Source of the DNA: Ditylenchus dipsaci
Taxonomy: Eukaryota; Nematoda; Chromadorea; Rhabditida; Anguinidae
Direction of reading: 5' to 3'
DNA length: 64,000 bases
Assembly: GCA_004194705.1 (NCBI GenBank)
Contig: SADC01000328.1
Coordinates: 1 to 64,000 of the forward strand
Shown piece by piece: positions 10,302 to 22,406 of this stretch (position 1 is its first letter; each line of letters begins with the position of its first letter). Under the pieces are notes generated by a model that was not told the DNA's origin, ran no database searches, and saw only the letters and a program-made list of their open reading frames with translations. A program made the translations under genes and the position numbers.

Positions 10302-12460
10302 GCCCTCATGCTTGAGGCCAAACTCCACTTTTGCTTATCACCTTGAATATAGCCAAACAGTCGTAAATATGGCAGCCCAACCTAAACAAAAACAAAGTCT
10401 TAAATTAAATTATCCTGACAGAAGATACATTTCTCCAGACGAATTCAAATTTTCAGCAAATTATTTATTAAATGCAATATTTTTCATGTTTCCTGGGGCA
10501 ATTACCCCTATGGCCGGTGTCGTAAGCAGGAGACGGAGGGGGGGAGGTTGCAGGAGGCCCCGTCAGATTTTTTTTAAACGGCGTAGTTAAAATGACCTAA
10601 AATTCTAGTGATTCCACCCCTACCTCCCCCCCCCCTCCCCCATCCGTCAGAAATATCTGCATACGCAACTGCCTATGGCTGTGGCGGAAGTTGCTGCCTT
10701 GCCTGCGACATAAATTTGAGCAAAACTCTTGATCAAACACTTACGCGAAAAATAAACAATAGTATTAAAAGTTAATAAAAAAGTCGACGAACAACTAAAA
10801 TTTATATCTTCAATCCAATTTAGCCTTAGACCAGAAAAAAATGAGGTGATAAAATTTAAAAAATTGATGCTGCTTTTGATGTGCTGCTTTCAATCCAATA
10901 GCAAATTTGCCTAAAAATTCAATGCTCGAAAAGTTAGCTCCTAAATTATCTAATGACAATAAACAAAATTTTAGGAAAAGAAGATTTTTGGGACCAAGAA
11001 GAGCAGAAGGAAGGTGGATGACCACCACCGTCTGCAACTGGTCCTATGCTTCGAAGACTGTCTCTTCCTCCTACTAAAACACATTGGATTACCTCAGAAA
11101 AAGGGTGGGAGAGCGGAAGTAGTCCAAGTCTTCTCTTTATTTATCTGTTTGCTTGGTGGTCAGGAAGTTGCATGTATCAAAAGAAGCTGAAATCACAACA
11201 CAAATATATAATCGGATGAGGGCCGAGACTACGCACTGGTTTTGCACCAACAAGGCTCTTTTTGTCACCCTCAGTGAGCACTGGAAGTAGTGAAAGGTGT
11301 GTGTATTCTTTTAAAAAGTGTCTGTAAAAAGAACAACAAAGTCAGGATTGATTATTGGGGAAGCTATGTATTGAAAGATCAAAATGTAAGCAGAAAAGCA
11401 CACTTATTATCGTTTTTGTAGCTTTTTTTCGATGTTCTTTATAAAAACAATTTGAACGGGGTTAGCAGTTAATAGGTCCATCTACAAAATTTCATGTTCC
11501 GAACGCTATATGGCTATTCTTTTTGGATTATATTATATTAATATCTATTGGCCATATTTTGGCCGGTAGTTGGAGGCTGATATTGTATTTTTCACCTCTT
11601 TTTATTTAGAGTCTATCCATCCTTCCTTGCTAAAACAACATAAAAACAGATGTTCAAAACTCTACAATTGATATAGATGATATCTATGATATTATTGAGG
11701 GTTTTGGATGTAATTATTAAGAGAAAGCCAATTATTAAAGAATATATGACATGTTATTCTATATGTTTGGGAGCGGAACGGTTTGGGATTTCCGAAGAGT
11801 TCGAAATTCCTATCCCGAATCTCGTCCGTTCCCCTAATTGCAGAGCTTACTTTTCCGGCATTCCATGTTGATTAAGAAGCTGGTTTGTAATCTTGAGCCA
11901 CAGGTGGATAGCAATTTACTGGGGCGTCAGTTTTTTTCCGCCAGGGTTGTAGAATTTTATAAACCTGGGGTCTCTTCCTTGTCTAAAAAAAAGTTAAACG
12001 GCATTTAAAATTGGCATACAATCACAAGTGCCTAAAACTGACCCTTTTGCTTCAATCTCATTTTTACTGTCTTTTTTAAGTCTTGATCCAATAAAGTTTG
12101 GGCTCATGAGAAAGCCTAGTAAAAATATGTCCATTATGACATATAAGTTGTCTGTGAGTCAAGTGAAAATTTCGGAGATGTGGAGTTCTCATAAAAAGTT
12201 ATATTTTAACAAGTGGCATTTTTCGAAAAAAAAAAACAGCCGAAAACTCAGAATTGACCCGAAATGTCAACGCAGATACTTACATATTTTGAAAGAGCGA
12301 TTCAAATGCTACATCCCTGTAGAAAAAAACGTTGCTCATGTTGGCATTTAGAGAGTTATTCTTAATTTAAATGTTGACACATCCAGATCTGCTTAGCACT
12401 TGTTGACGTAAAACTTTTTTTCGCTAGTCAAGTTTATAATTTTGACACGAAATTTGTGTT
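10302..12460. other. Intergenic stretch without a supportable gene
   Basis: Only short open frames without splice support occur. There is a C/G-run patch at 10530-10650. The stretch upstream of the astacin start presumably contains its promoter, but no motif stands out. Confidence 0.4.
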
Positions 12461-12467
12461 CGACATG

Positions 12468-12665
12468 TTCGATTTGTATGTGAAACTGCTCTTCAGGCTT
12501 CAAAGTACTGGTCAAATTTCAAATTCCGCTCGAGACGAAAAATATACAAATAACAATTTTTTCTCTTTTCCTTTGAAGTTTAAATGTTTGTTGTCTCGAG
12601 CGGAATTTGAAATTTGATCACTACTTTGAAGCCTGAACAGCTGTTTCACATACAAATCGATCATG
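12468..12665. mobile_element. Foldback MITE (CGATTTGTATGTGAAAC arms)
   Basis: The arms TCGATTTGTATGTGAAAC...CTTCAGGCTTCAAAGTA and GTCAAATTTCAAATTCCGCT recur inverted on the right. Total length is about 200 bp with arms near 80 bp. It lies 3' of the aminoacylase gene. Confidence 0.75.
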
Positions 12666-13013
12666 AAATAAAAAATGGACAAAATAGACAAATTTATTTA
12701 TTGATTCGAAGCTAACATCAATCCTTATTGAAACCAGCAATATAACTAAAAGTTCAGCCTATAAATCAAATATGAGGCAGGCCTAACATCTACAATATTT
12801 TGTTTGTAGCAAAATGTAAGACTACAATCTGCAACAAAAACTCTTCTCTGCAAAACCGACAACAATACAATGGACCAATACATTACGTTATTATTATTGT
12901 TGTTGTTATAATAGCATATTACATTACTACCCACCCACAATAGCAGTAGCTGGTCTGGGAGAGAAGAGTGAGGAGAAAAAATAGTTATTGGAAAGGATAT
13001 CTTTGCTGTTGTG

Positions 13014-16000
13014 TCAGTCTGAAGGCGGTGGCACATTGGCCAGCCGAGCAATGAGTTTGGTGTAGATGTGCACTCCCTTCAAAAACACCTTTTCGTTGAG
13101 GAACTCGTTGTGATCGTGCAACAAACAGGGTGTGTTAATCATCGGGCTAAATCCGATTGCTTTGTAGCCCAGCTGCAATAATAGAAATGTGAGTGAATTA
13201 CAACAGCAAAATATCATGTTAGTGGTGTAAACTGGTTGTGGTTACCCTTGCTACTAATACCACTCCCTAATACTCATACTATTACTTTCAGGAATCCTGG
13301 TTGTTCAATGCCTTTTGAGTAGATTACATGATTATTATGAACATTTTTAGTGGTTAAAAAAGTTTTTTTGCAAATGATTTCTAAAAAAGTCAGTTTTTGG
13401 AAAGTTTTTAAATATAACACCTACAGGACCGACTGTCACAACTATATACCGTATTTCTTCTAATTACCGCCCCCCCCTAATTGCCGCCCCCCCCTCCTAA
13501 CTTCAAGTGGTTCAAAATTCGTGTTTTCATTTAATGTTTGAGCTATGTAAAAAGTGCCTGCGAGGGATTTCAAAATCCAACAGGCACTTTTTACACAGCT
13601 CAAACAGTAAATAAAAACACGAGTTTTGAACCACTTGAAGTTTGAAAAAATTACATGCTTCTACATGCCGCCCCGGCAATTAAAGGAAATACGGTATTTC
13701 GGTGCAGAAACTCACGCTCTGCAAGGTGGCGCAAATAAAAAATTCAAAAAACGCCACTTGAATGGCACAATAACACTATTTTCGAATTGGCGCCAAAATA
13801 ATGTTCATTTTTCTTCAGATCTCTAAAAACTTTTTTTTTAATTTTCACTTATTTTGTAGCCTTTTGAATATTCTTTCTTTTTGTTTTGGAGTTTTTTTCT
13901 CTTGTTCTTAAAAAATTATTTTTCGTTAGTTTAATTCAAAATTTCACTTTTGTTAAAAAAATGTTTTTTAAAAAATGCTCATAACTTTCTGCAAGCACTT
14001 CAAAATATGGCCTATAAAGTAAAGTGTCATAAACTTCAAAATCTTCGCTTTTCTAAAAAAACATTGCATGTCACACCTGTTATTTACAGTTACCGTATTT
14101 CCTCTAATTACCGCCCGGGGCGGTAATTAGAAGCATGCCATTTTTTTAAACTTCAAATGGTTCAAAACTCGTGTTTTCATTTACTGTTTGAGCTGTGTAA
14201 AAAGTGCCTGTCAGATTTTTGAAATCCTCGCAGGCACTTTTTACACAGCTCAAACAGTAAATGAAAACACGAATTTTGAACCACTTGAAGTTAGGGGGGG
14301 GGGCGGCAATTAGAGGAAATACGGTATTGGCCATCCCCATACTTTTGGAAACCAGAATATTGAAAATATCGGTTTTTTGTTCGGAAGTTTTATGCCTGAG
14401 ATAAAAAATTTAAAATTCTCAATCAAATGCATAAATCAGAACCAGCATTTTACCTATGAAAATTTAGTACTTTGAACTATTTTTTTGGTTTGAGTTAGGT
14501 TCTCAAAATCTTGTCTCCGTGCGGTTTTTTGTCTGTCATGTCTTTGGTTCAAGCGAGAGCTAAGGGTATATTTCAATAATTGAACTTCTGCTTGAACATA
14601 TTTCAAAATTAAGAAAATTTACCGTTCGGAGATAGCGAGCATCAGTACCGCCAATAAAATTTGCTTGGCTATTTTGCACTGTCTAAACTGTTCTAAATAT
14701 ATGTGACTGATAGAATAAGTGGGAAAGCTACTCTTCTTGGAAAACACCTTCCAGTGCATTCCACCAAGGATCTTCTATAAATTAGCAGTGTATAAATCAT
14801 TGGTGCACGGGAATTTGAAACTAGAGAGATTATACCTTTAGTAGTTGGAGTCAAATTCTTGTTCATGCCTTGCTGCAATTGTACAAAAATTAAATTAGAG
14901 AAATAGCAATCAATCCCACCTGCTCAAACTCATAAGTAACTCCCTCTCCAGCTTTTTTGCACCACTCAGCAATTTGGGCCTCCATTTTCTAAGCCAAAAA
15001 ATTATAAGAATAACACTACACAAATATCTATAAAAGGCTAAATGAATTAAAAAATTGCTTTTTTCTTGGCACGTTTTTTGTAAGTGTTCGAGACTCAAAA
15101 TTGCGGGCTTTTTGGGCCGAAAAATCTTTAAAGGGGCATGTTCGTGCCCGACACCGCGAAATTTTAATTTCAAAAAGGCGGACACCAGTTGAATGCTTGC
15201 GACCGAAAAATTCAAATTTTAATTTAAGAGAACATTAATACACTGTAATTCCTCTAATTAACGCCCCCTTGATTCAAAATCGTGTTTTTGGCATTGTGTT
15301 TTTGGGCCACTTTTTAACCACTTCTCTCAGGCAAGTTACTAACCATTTAATAGCTCATCTTTCTAGCTACAAAATAGGTGATAACTTGCCTGAGCGAAGT
15401 GATCGAAAATTGGGTTAAAAACACGATGCCAAGAACACGATTTTGAATCAGGGGGGGGGGGGTTGGTTAATTAGAGGAAATACGGTAGTTATCATCTATT
15501 TGAAGACTTTTTTGAAAATCAATATACAAATCAATTTTTGATATTTTAGGACTCCAAATTTTTGTTTGAGAGCTTACTGCTTTAAATTTTCACATTCTTT
15601 TTCAAAATTCGGTTTATGTAAATCAGTGAAACAATAAAAGTTGCTAGAAATGTTAAAGGTAAAATTACTCGTTGTATAAAGTGAATTTTTTTTAGAACTT
15701 TCGACCAATATTTTGAAATCAAAATAAAGTCTTGGGGCTGTCGGAATACTTGAAGTTTAGGTCCAGCCGGTTCACACCAGAATTGGATAAGAATTCCAAA
15801 AATAGTGTCTCATAAAATGATAGATACCTCCAGAGAATCCGTTGGAGTAACTCGCATATCGAAATCTAAACCAAAATCTAGAAGCATGAAAGTAAATGTT
15901 TGGAATTGACAAACATACAAGCAATAAAGTGAGATGGGATAACATTGGTCTGCACACCTGCAATTCGGCTCTAAATTAACACCCAAAATGCAGGTAAAAA

Positions 16001-19000
16001 TCACCTCCTTCCACACGGGTCAAATTGACACTAGTCACATCTCCCAAAGACATTGACGGGTTGCTCAACAACAGTTTTTCTTGCTTGTCTCGGAAGTCGC
16101 CGAAACTGTTTATAATGGAGCGCTGAATTAAGGGATTTATCTAAGTCATGCAATAAATACAACCTTGTTCGTATATAAAATATGATGAAACCGAACTTAA
16201 GTAGGTAATCTGGGATATCCAGCACCTAATTTATTGTTTTTCATATTATCATAATTTTGTGCGCGAAATCATAGTTTCTAGTAAACATGTTAATCTTTTT
16301 TGATATTGTTCGTTTTCTCAGTACATTAGTGGTTTTTTATGCTTCAGAGACCCAACATTTCCGAAGATAACCTATCACACCTATCCAAATTATCTTATTG
16401 ACATGCAGAAATAAAAACTAAATTCAGAAAATTCTGATCCTGTGAACAAAATAAGCCCGAATTTGCAAAAAATAGGTGCAAGAAATTAGGTACCGAACTT
16501 AACAAAATTACACAGATTAACCTCTGAAATTTAAGTTGAACATATAAAATACCAATTTGGATCCAGCAGTGTTCTCAATGAAGCGGGATCCATGGCCTGG
16601 ACAGAAATAGTTTAAAAATTCTTTTTAGACTTTTGTAATAGAAGTATACCTGGAGAGCCAGGGCAAGTAATTTTAATCCCTAAAATTATTCAATGAATAT
16701 TATTAACTTCCAGTGTCTAATTTTTTTTATAAAATGTATGTGTATGAGATTGAAAAACTTTTCTGTGAAATTTTGCATTTCGAAACATTCTCCACAATAA
16801 AAAAGCGCTACTACAAAAAGACGATTAAATATATTTGGCATACAGTCAGCCCCGCTATAGTGACACCCCGTCAAGTTCGTTCCCACCTAGGGTCAGATAC
16901 TTTTTTTACCTCGATTTTTGAAATATTTTACCGAATCTGATTCGCCAGACTGATCATAAAAATCATAGAGATTTTGAATTTACCGATCGTTTCTGTGAAT
17001 GAGAAAGGTTTTGTCGAAAGATCCGCGGGTACTCGCTATAGTGATACCCTATTTCAAAAAGGGGTGTCACTATAGCGAGGGTTGACTGTATCGGATGGTT
17101 CGATTTTCAGACATTTGGACACAAACTCGGTTGATCAAGAAATCTATTTATATAAAAAGAGTATTTGTCTTAAACTGATTTTGCACTGCGTTTTATACTA
17201 GTAATAACTGTAAAACGAACTGCAAATTTAATACAAATAGCCTTTTCATTTAAATAGACCAATCCTGAGTCAGGACTCCTGACCAAAGTAGTTTGCGTCC
17301 AATGTCTGAAAATCGAACCGTCCGATATGCCAAGTGTTTAATTGTCCTTTTGTAGTAGCGCCTAAAAAAGGCTTTATATTCAGCCTGGTTATTCATTGGT
17401 TGAAATAAGGTACCATGTTTTTAAAAGTAAAACCTACACCAAACGCATCGCTCGCCATAGTAAACACTATAGACATCGTTCTCACTAGCCAAGCCTTCAT
17501 CCAAAGCAAAGCCTAAGTTGAGCTGTTTGAATTTCTCAGTTTTCACAAACTTTTCCATTCCATCATGACCGCCAATTTCTTCATCTGCAAAAAAAGGCCA
17601 TTTTCAAATGCTGAACAAGATGTGCCAACATGCCTGGTCCCACATCACATGAATTGTTCGGGCAAAGATGGGCTTTTTATCTGCTGCCTGGAGCAGTTCA
17701 CGCAACGCTTCCATGTATTGGATGCCAACGCATTTCATGTCTTGAGCACCGCGAGCAAAGATGTTTCCTTCAGGGTCCTTGAATGCACTATAAGGGTCGT
17801 GGGTCAATATTCCTGAAAAACTGGGTTGCATAAAATTCGCTCGAGATCTCAATGTATTTAATTTTAAGTCGAACGCTGGCTAATCAATGATACCTTCATT
17901 TATTTTCCGAGTAATAAGATTAGGACACATCTGCTGTTTAGGTCATCATCCTGGGTTTACTATGATCCGATGTTATTTTACGGCTTGTGCTTAGGCACGG
18001 GATAGGCGGCTGACTTTAATTCTATCATACCTTAGGACGAACTTATACACGTTTTTCTTATTTTTGTAGTTCGGGAAAGATATTTGAATTAATCCTAACG
18101 TAAGCTGGATTACTCTCCGCCCAAGCACAAGCCGAAAAACAGACGGGACAAAGCAAAGTAAGGGTACTGGCCCCAACAGCAGAAGTACCAAAATTAGTTC
18201 ATATCATTCCCTTGTCAATGATTTCTCATTGGAATGCTCAAATGTAATTGCTGATATTCAAGAAAATCGAATTTGTCTTGACCGTAATATCTAGGTCTCA
18301 TTAACAAATTGACTAGAGAATTAGTCGCGAAAAATAAATAACTGTTTAAAGAATGTAATCCATTTTATAACGGTTGTAAAAAAAGTTCCCGGTGAATTTT
18401 CAAAGCCTTATCTTTTATCATTGTTGAAATCGTATCTCTTTTATTTTAACACCATTTTGTAGCCCTGCACCTCCTCTTTCAAATGGCATATTAAATTCAG
18501 CTTGATTATTTTGGAAAAGTCACCATTTTACACCAAACACTTGTGAGATTATCTTAGGAAGTTGACAGTCGTATTCATCACTTTAGTGATAACAATTTAA
18601 ATAAAATTTCAAAGTTTACAATAATTTCTTAGCCCCATATTGTAGCGCAGCTCAAGCGCTACAAAACCATTACACAGAATGTTTTTTTAAATCTCGACGT
18701 TGAGATATGGCTTTTTGGAAAAAATCAATTTCTTGAAAAATGACTAAATGCAACTTTTTCATATTTTTCGTTTTTTGGTCATTTTTTCAAGAAATTGATT
18801 TTTTCCAAAAAGCCATATCATACAACATACAACATTGAGATTTTCAAAAAACATTCTGTGTAATGGGTTTTGTAGCGCTTGAGCTGCGCTACAATATGGG
18901 GCTAAGAAATTATTGTAACCTTCGAAATTTTATTTAAATTCTAATCACTGAAAGTGATGAATACGACTGTCAACTTCCTAAGATGATCTCACAAGTGTTT

Positions 19001-19544
19001 GGTGTAAAATGGTGACTTTTCCAAAATAATCAAGCTGAATTTAATATTCCATTTGAAAGAGGAGATGCAGGGCTACAAAATTGTTTTAAAAGAAAAGATA
19101 TACGATATCAACAATGATAAAAGATAATGCTTTGAAATCCACCGGGAACTTTTTTTACACCCCTTAGTTAATGCTTGAAAAGTTACTCGAAAAGTGGCAC
19201 AACATCAGTGTGCGAGTAGAGAATAATGGATGGGAGACTAGGATCTGACCCTAACAAAGTCATGCCTACAATTGGTTTGCCAGACACACACTAAAACTTT
19301 TGTATAAAACAATGTCCATCACAATAAAGCAAACTTCGTAGCTCCATGGTTCTAGCCTATTTCCTTGGCGTAATTATGTAGAAATTTCTCGCATTCCCCT
19401 AAAAATAAGGCTTTGCATATAAGATCAACAAAAATGGAACGATTATTTACTGTAATTGGGTGTCGGCTGCTCGGTGTTGATTCTCAAGTATTCTCGGAAT
19501 CTGGTGACGGCCAAAGCCTCGCCTGCCTCTCCTTTTGAAGACAT
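13014..19544 (-). CDS. ACY1: Aminoacylase-1 (peptidase M20), 15 exons
   Basis: This cytosolic zinc enzyme hydrolyses N-acyl amino acids. Exons: 19544-19451, 19398-~19320, 19290-19187, 17812-17634, 17584-17438, 16679-16650, 16596-16553, 16122-16005, 15957-15919, 15865-15828, 14988-14920, 14872-14836, 14774-14731, 14682-14623, 13172-13014. Landmarks: start [20 protein letters not shown]; metal-binding [23 protein letters not shown]; catalytic [47 protein letters not shown]; and LLHDHNEF near the end, closing VPPPSD. Order and spacing follow the animal aminoacylase-1 family. Single-base frame breaks occur in exon 2 and at three exon edges, each cured by one more G. Intron 3, between the 19290-19187 and 17812-17634 exons, holds a 790-bp foldback; introns 10 and 14 hold TACCGTATTT elements. 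Confidence 0.93.
13447..13696. mobile_element. TACCGTATTT foldback, word TAATTACCGCCCC
   Basis: The tips are TACCGTATTTCTTCTAATTA and the complement. Arms of about 110 bp contain CAAGTGGTTCAAAATTCGTG and TGTAAAAAGTGCCTG inverted on the right. It is a sister copy of 14091-14326, which lies in the same ACY1 intron. Confidence 0.8.
14091..14326. mobile_element. TACCGTATTT foldback, second copy
   Basis: It starts TACCGTATTTCCTCTAATTA and ends AGAGGAAATACGGTA. The internal arms match 13447-13696 (TTTGAGCTGTGTAAAAAGTG). Two copies in one intron suggest local duplication or a preferred target. Confidence 0.8.
15241..15487. mobile_element. TACCGTATTT foldback, word AATTAACGCCCCC
   Basis: The tips are TGTAATTCCTCTAATTAACG and TTAATTAGAGGAAATACGGTA. 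The inner arms (CAGGCAAGTTA, AAATCGTGTTTTTGGC) are inverted. It lies in the ACY1 intron between 14988 and 15828. Confidence 0.75.
16843..17088. mobile_element. Pogo/Tigger-like MITE, word CTATAGTGACACC
   Basis: It is flanked by TA on both sides (16841-16842, 17089-17090). The ends are CAGTCAGCCCCGCTATAGTG and GTCACTATAGCGAGGGTTGACTG. It is inserted beside a second foldback (next feature) whose outer arms AGCGCTACTACAAAAAGACG run from about 16803 to 17365. Confidence 0.75.
17090..17330. mobile_element. Foldback with ATCGGATGGTTCGATTTTCAG arms
   Basis: The left arm TCGGATGGTTCGATTTTCAG at about 17091 recurs inverted at about 17305-17330 (CTGAAAATCGAACCGTCCGA). The central 150 bases are unrelated. 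It lies inside the larger CGCTACTAC-armed structure. Confidence 0.65.
18374..19163. mobile_element. Long foldback element, arms about 390 bp
   Basis: Nearly the whole stretch is an inverted repeat centred near 18765. The tips are TAAAAAAAGTTCCCGGTG and CCGGGAACTTTTTTTACA. Inner blocks TTGTAGCGCAGCTCAAGCGC, CACTTGTGAGATTATCTTAG and TTTCTTGAAAAATGACTAAA recur inverted in mirror order. It lies in an ACY1 intron, about 24 bases past the donor of the 19290-19187 exon. No coding capacity. Confidence 0.85.
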
Positions 19545-20167
19545 GTCTGCAAGAAATTTATTTTAAAAAAGTATTTTATTGTACAAGTGAAATATTTAGG
19601 GTTGTCGGCCGGCATAAATTTCCGGCCGAGCCGAAAACCCGAACCGAAGCCAAAATTTTCGGCCGGCCAACAACCCTTTAAGTATTTTATTTGAATAGTG
19701 GGGACGACAATTACCGATAATCAATAAAAAATGGTATAAGTTCATGGACTAACTTGTAAACTTGATAGCAAATGGAAAATTTCAAACTTATGGGTTTACA
19801 CTTTGTAAAAAGAGTAGGTTTACAAGAATTTTGAATGCGCAGGCAGATTCTTTTCACTTATCGGGACCCCCACTATTTTTTAAAAATTTTTATATGCTAT
19901 TCAGAGGTGCTGATATTGAAATAAAATATATTTTTGGATGGTGATTATGGTGATGAAGGTGATTGCGGTTAGTATGATCACCTTCATAACCATAAACAGT
20001 ATATAAAATTTTTAAAAAGTAGGGGGGGGTTTCGGTAAGTGAAAAGAACGGTTTCTCGCCTAAGCACACACATCATTTGGATAAAATCATAAGTTAGATC
20101 ATATCTTTTTTTTATTAAATTTTAGATCTTGAGGTTAGCTGCTTTTTTCAATGAGTTGACAGCTTTT

Positions 20168-20592
20168 AAAACATGGTGGGGAAAACCGATAAAATTGCCC
20201 TATTTTATCGGTTTTTTATCGGTTTTATTTTTGCTGATTCAGACCCTTTTACTGATTTTTTTTTACCAAACGATAAAGAAAGGTATAACGAGAATATTAG
20301 CGACCTATTTTACTGCGAAAAACATCAAATGGCTTTCCTAGTTGACGTTATAAAACACGATAAAATCGACTAAATTATAACTATTTTATAACGTCAACTA
20401 GGAAAGCCATTTGATGTTTTTTGCAGTAAAATAGGTCGCTAATATTCCCGTTATACCTTTCTTTATCGTTTTGGTAAAAAAAAAATCAGTAAAAGGGTCT
20501 GAATCAGCAAAAATAAGGAATAAATAAAAAGGGATAAAACCGATAAAAAACCGATAAAATAGGTCAATTTTATCGGTTTTCCCCACCATGTT
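20168..20592. mobile_element. Foldback MITE (ACATGGTGGGGAAAACCGAT)
   Basis: The tips ACATGGTGGGGAAAACCGAT and complement flank arms of about 200 bp, with AGGAAAGCCATTTGATGTTT near the centre. The apparent reading frames on both strands are the arms read twice. It lies upstream of the aminoacylase start. Confidence 0.8.
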
Positions 20593-21356
20593 TTTAAGTT
20601 CAGATATAGCAGTTTATTTAAAAAAAGGCGTGAAAAACGCAATTTAACATGCCTACAGTAGTATGTGGATAGCTAAACTAAAAGGGGATTTTTTGTTATT
20701 TATGACTAAGTTTTCAAATTTTTTTAGCTGTTTGAAACAAATGGAAATACAATTTTAACAAATACTTGATCTAATAGTTGATGATTATGGATTTCAAAAA
20801 TTAATTAATTCGTTGCTATGTATTTTATCCACTGAATTGTATTTGATAATGACTGATTAGGACGGCTAAATTTAATTTAAAAGTGTGGACACAGATAACC
20901 AACAATAATCAAAAACGACCAAGATTATAATGTTGCACAAAATAGTCTTTCCCATGTGGTTTCCTTTCTCTCTATTTGTTTCGTGTTTGCACACACACAG
21001 TCACATTTTGCAATATAGATCATCAACGATAATTACAATAACTGGATTCTTTTCAACGAAACTAATGATTGATCTGACAAAAAATGTAAAGATAAACAGT
21101 GCACTCAAACACATACAAGGTAGTTCAACAAAGTGTTTTTTTCAAAAGTAAATTTCCAACGAAAATTTATTAAACCTTTTTTCACAATTTATTTAATTGT
21201 ATTTCCGCGAACATTTAAAAAACAGAATTTCAAACTGGTGTGTAGTCCTGGTGTGTAGTCTCCAAAATTTCAAATTCGCGCCTTTTTCGAATTTTCATTT
21301 TTGCAGTTTGTAATGCACGTTTGAGCGTACACACTCATTTGGGCACCCTTATTTTG

Positions 21357-22185
21357 TCGCAACTCATTTGAGCGCCCTCATTTCGGCGCCATTATTTATA
21401 TTGATTTTAAATTTTTCAAATTGTCCGAAAAGGATAAGCTCCACAATCCGAAAATTTTGGATTTAGCCAAAAATAGTTTAAACCCTTGTATTCTATTCAG
21501 AATCGAGCGCTGAAGACTGTTTAATGTACTAAAACATTTCTTCCCGGTATTACCACCTGAAAGCATTAGTTACCTAACTAGTAGCTGGTAAATACCACCT
21601 AGGGTACACCTTCTGAGTACCACAAGCTAAGACACTGAATTTAGAATGTCAAACTGGTGTGTAGTTTTTTTTCTAGGTTAAAATCGGTTTAAGCCTCAAG
21701 GCGCAGGGTAGGCCAGCGTATGTAAAGATGGCTAAAACGTATTTTCCGACTCAATTTAATACTCAGTTCAGGCTAGATTGAGATTTTCAGTTGAGATAAT
21801 GAAGTGGGATGAAATAAGCGGGGTGAATTTTGATTAAATGAGAGATTGAAGCTGTGAATCCAAGTTAATAGGCTTAGGGATAATTACCCTTAGGGATGGG
21901 TTAGAAATTAGAGATGGGTTAGAAAGGTTCTCTTTCAGATCACGTACCTACATCGGAAATGGTGTTTTGGTAGTAAAGTTAGTGTTGAAGTACCTCAAAC
22001 CATGATTCTAGCTAGGATACAATGTTTTTAACTACTTTTGGCTAAATCCAAAATTTTTGTATTTTTGAGCTGGCTACCCTTTTAGATGGGTACTTGGTGG
22101 TTTACCTACTAGGCGGAAGGTTAACTTATCATTTTCGGACTATTTGAGAAATTAAAAATCAAGATAAAATAATGGCGCTCAAATG
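21357..22185. mobile_element. Large inverted-repeat element (CAACTCATTTGAGCGC ends)
   Basis: GCAACTCATTTGAGCGCC near 21357 is mirrored by GGCGCTCAAATGAGTTGC near 22168. Inner arms with TTTTTGGCTAAATCC and TCCGAAAA blocks are also inverted. The central 500 bases hold degenerate TTAGGGATGGGTTAGAA repeats and no gene. It sits just beyond the 3' end of the ABC transporter. Confidence 0.6.
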
Positions 22186-22406
22186 AGTTGCTGTTTGCTG
22201 CACTAGCGCCTAAAATCTTTATTTTAAACAACACGAAAAAAAATTTGAGATTTTTAACGAATAGGCTTAAAATTTAAGCATTTTTTATGTACAGTAATTG
22301 CGGAAAAATCGTGTGTGAAGACTCTTTTTTGTTAAAAATATTTTATGCATAACCGGATAAAAAAAATAATTTACAAAAAACATCGACAAGTAAAATGCCA
22401 CATCTA

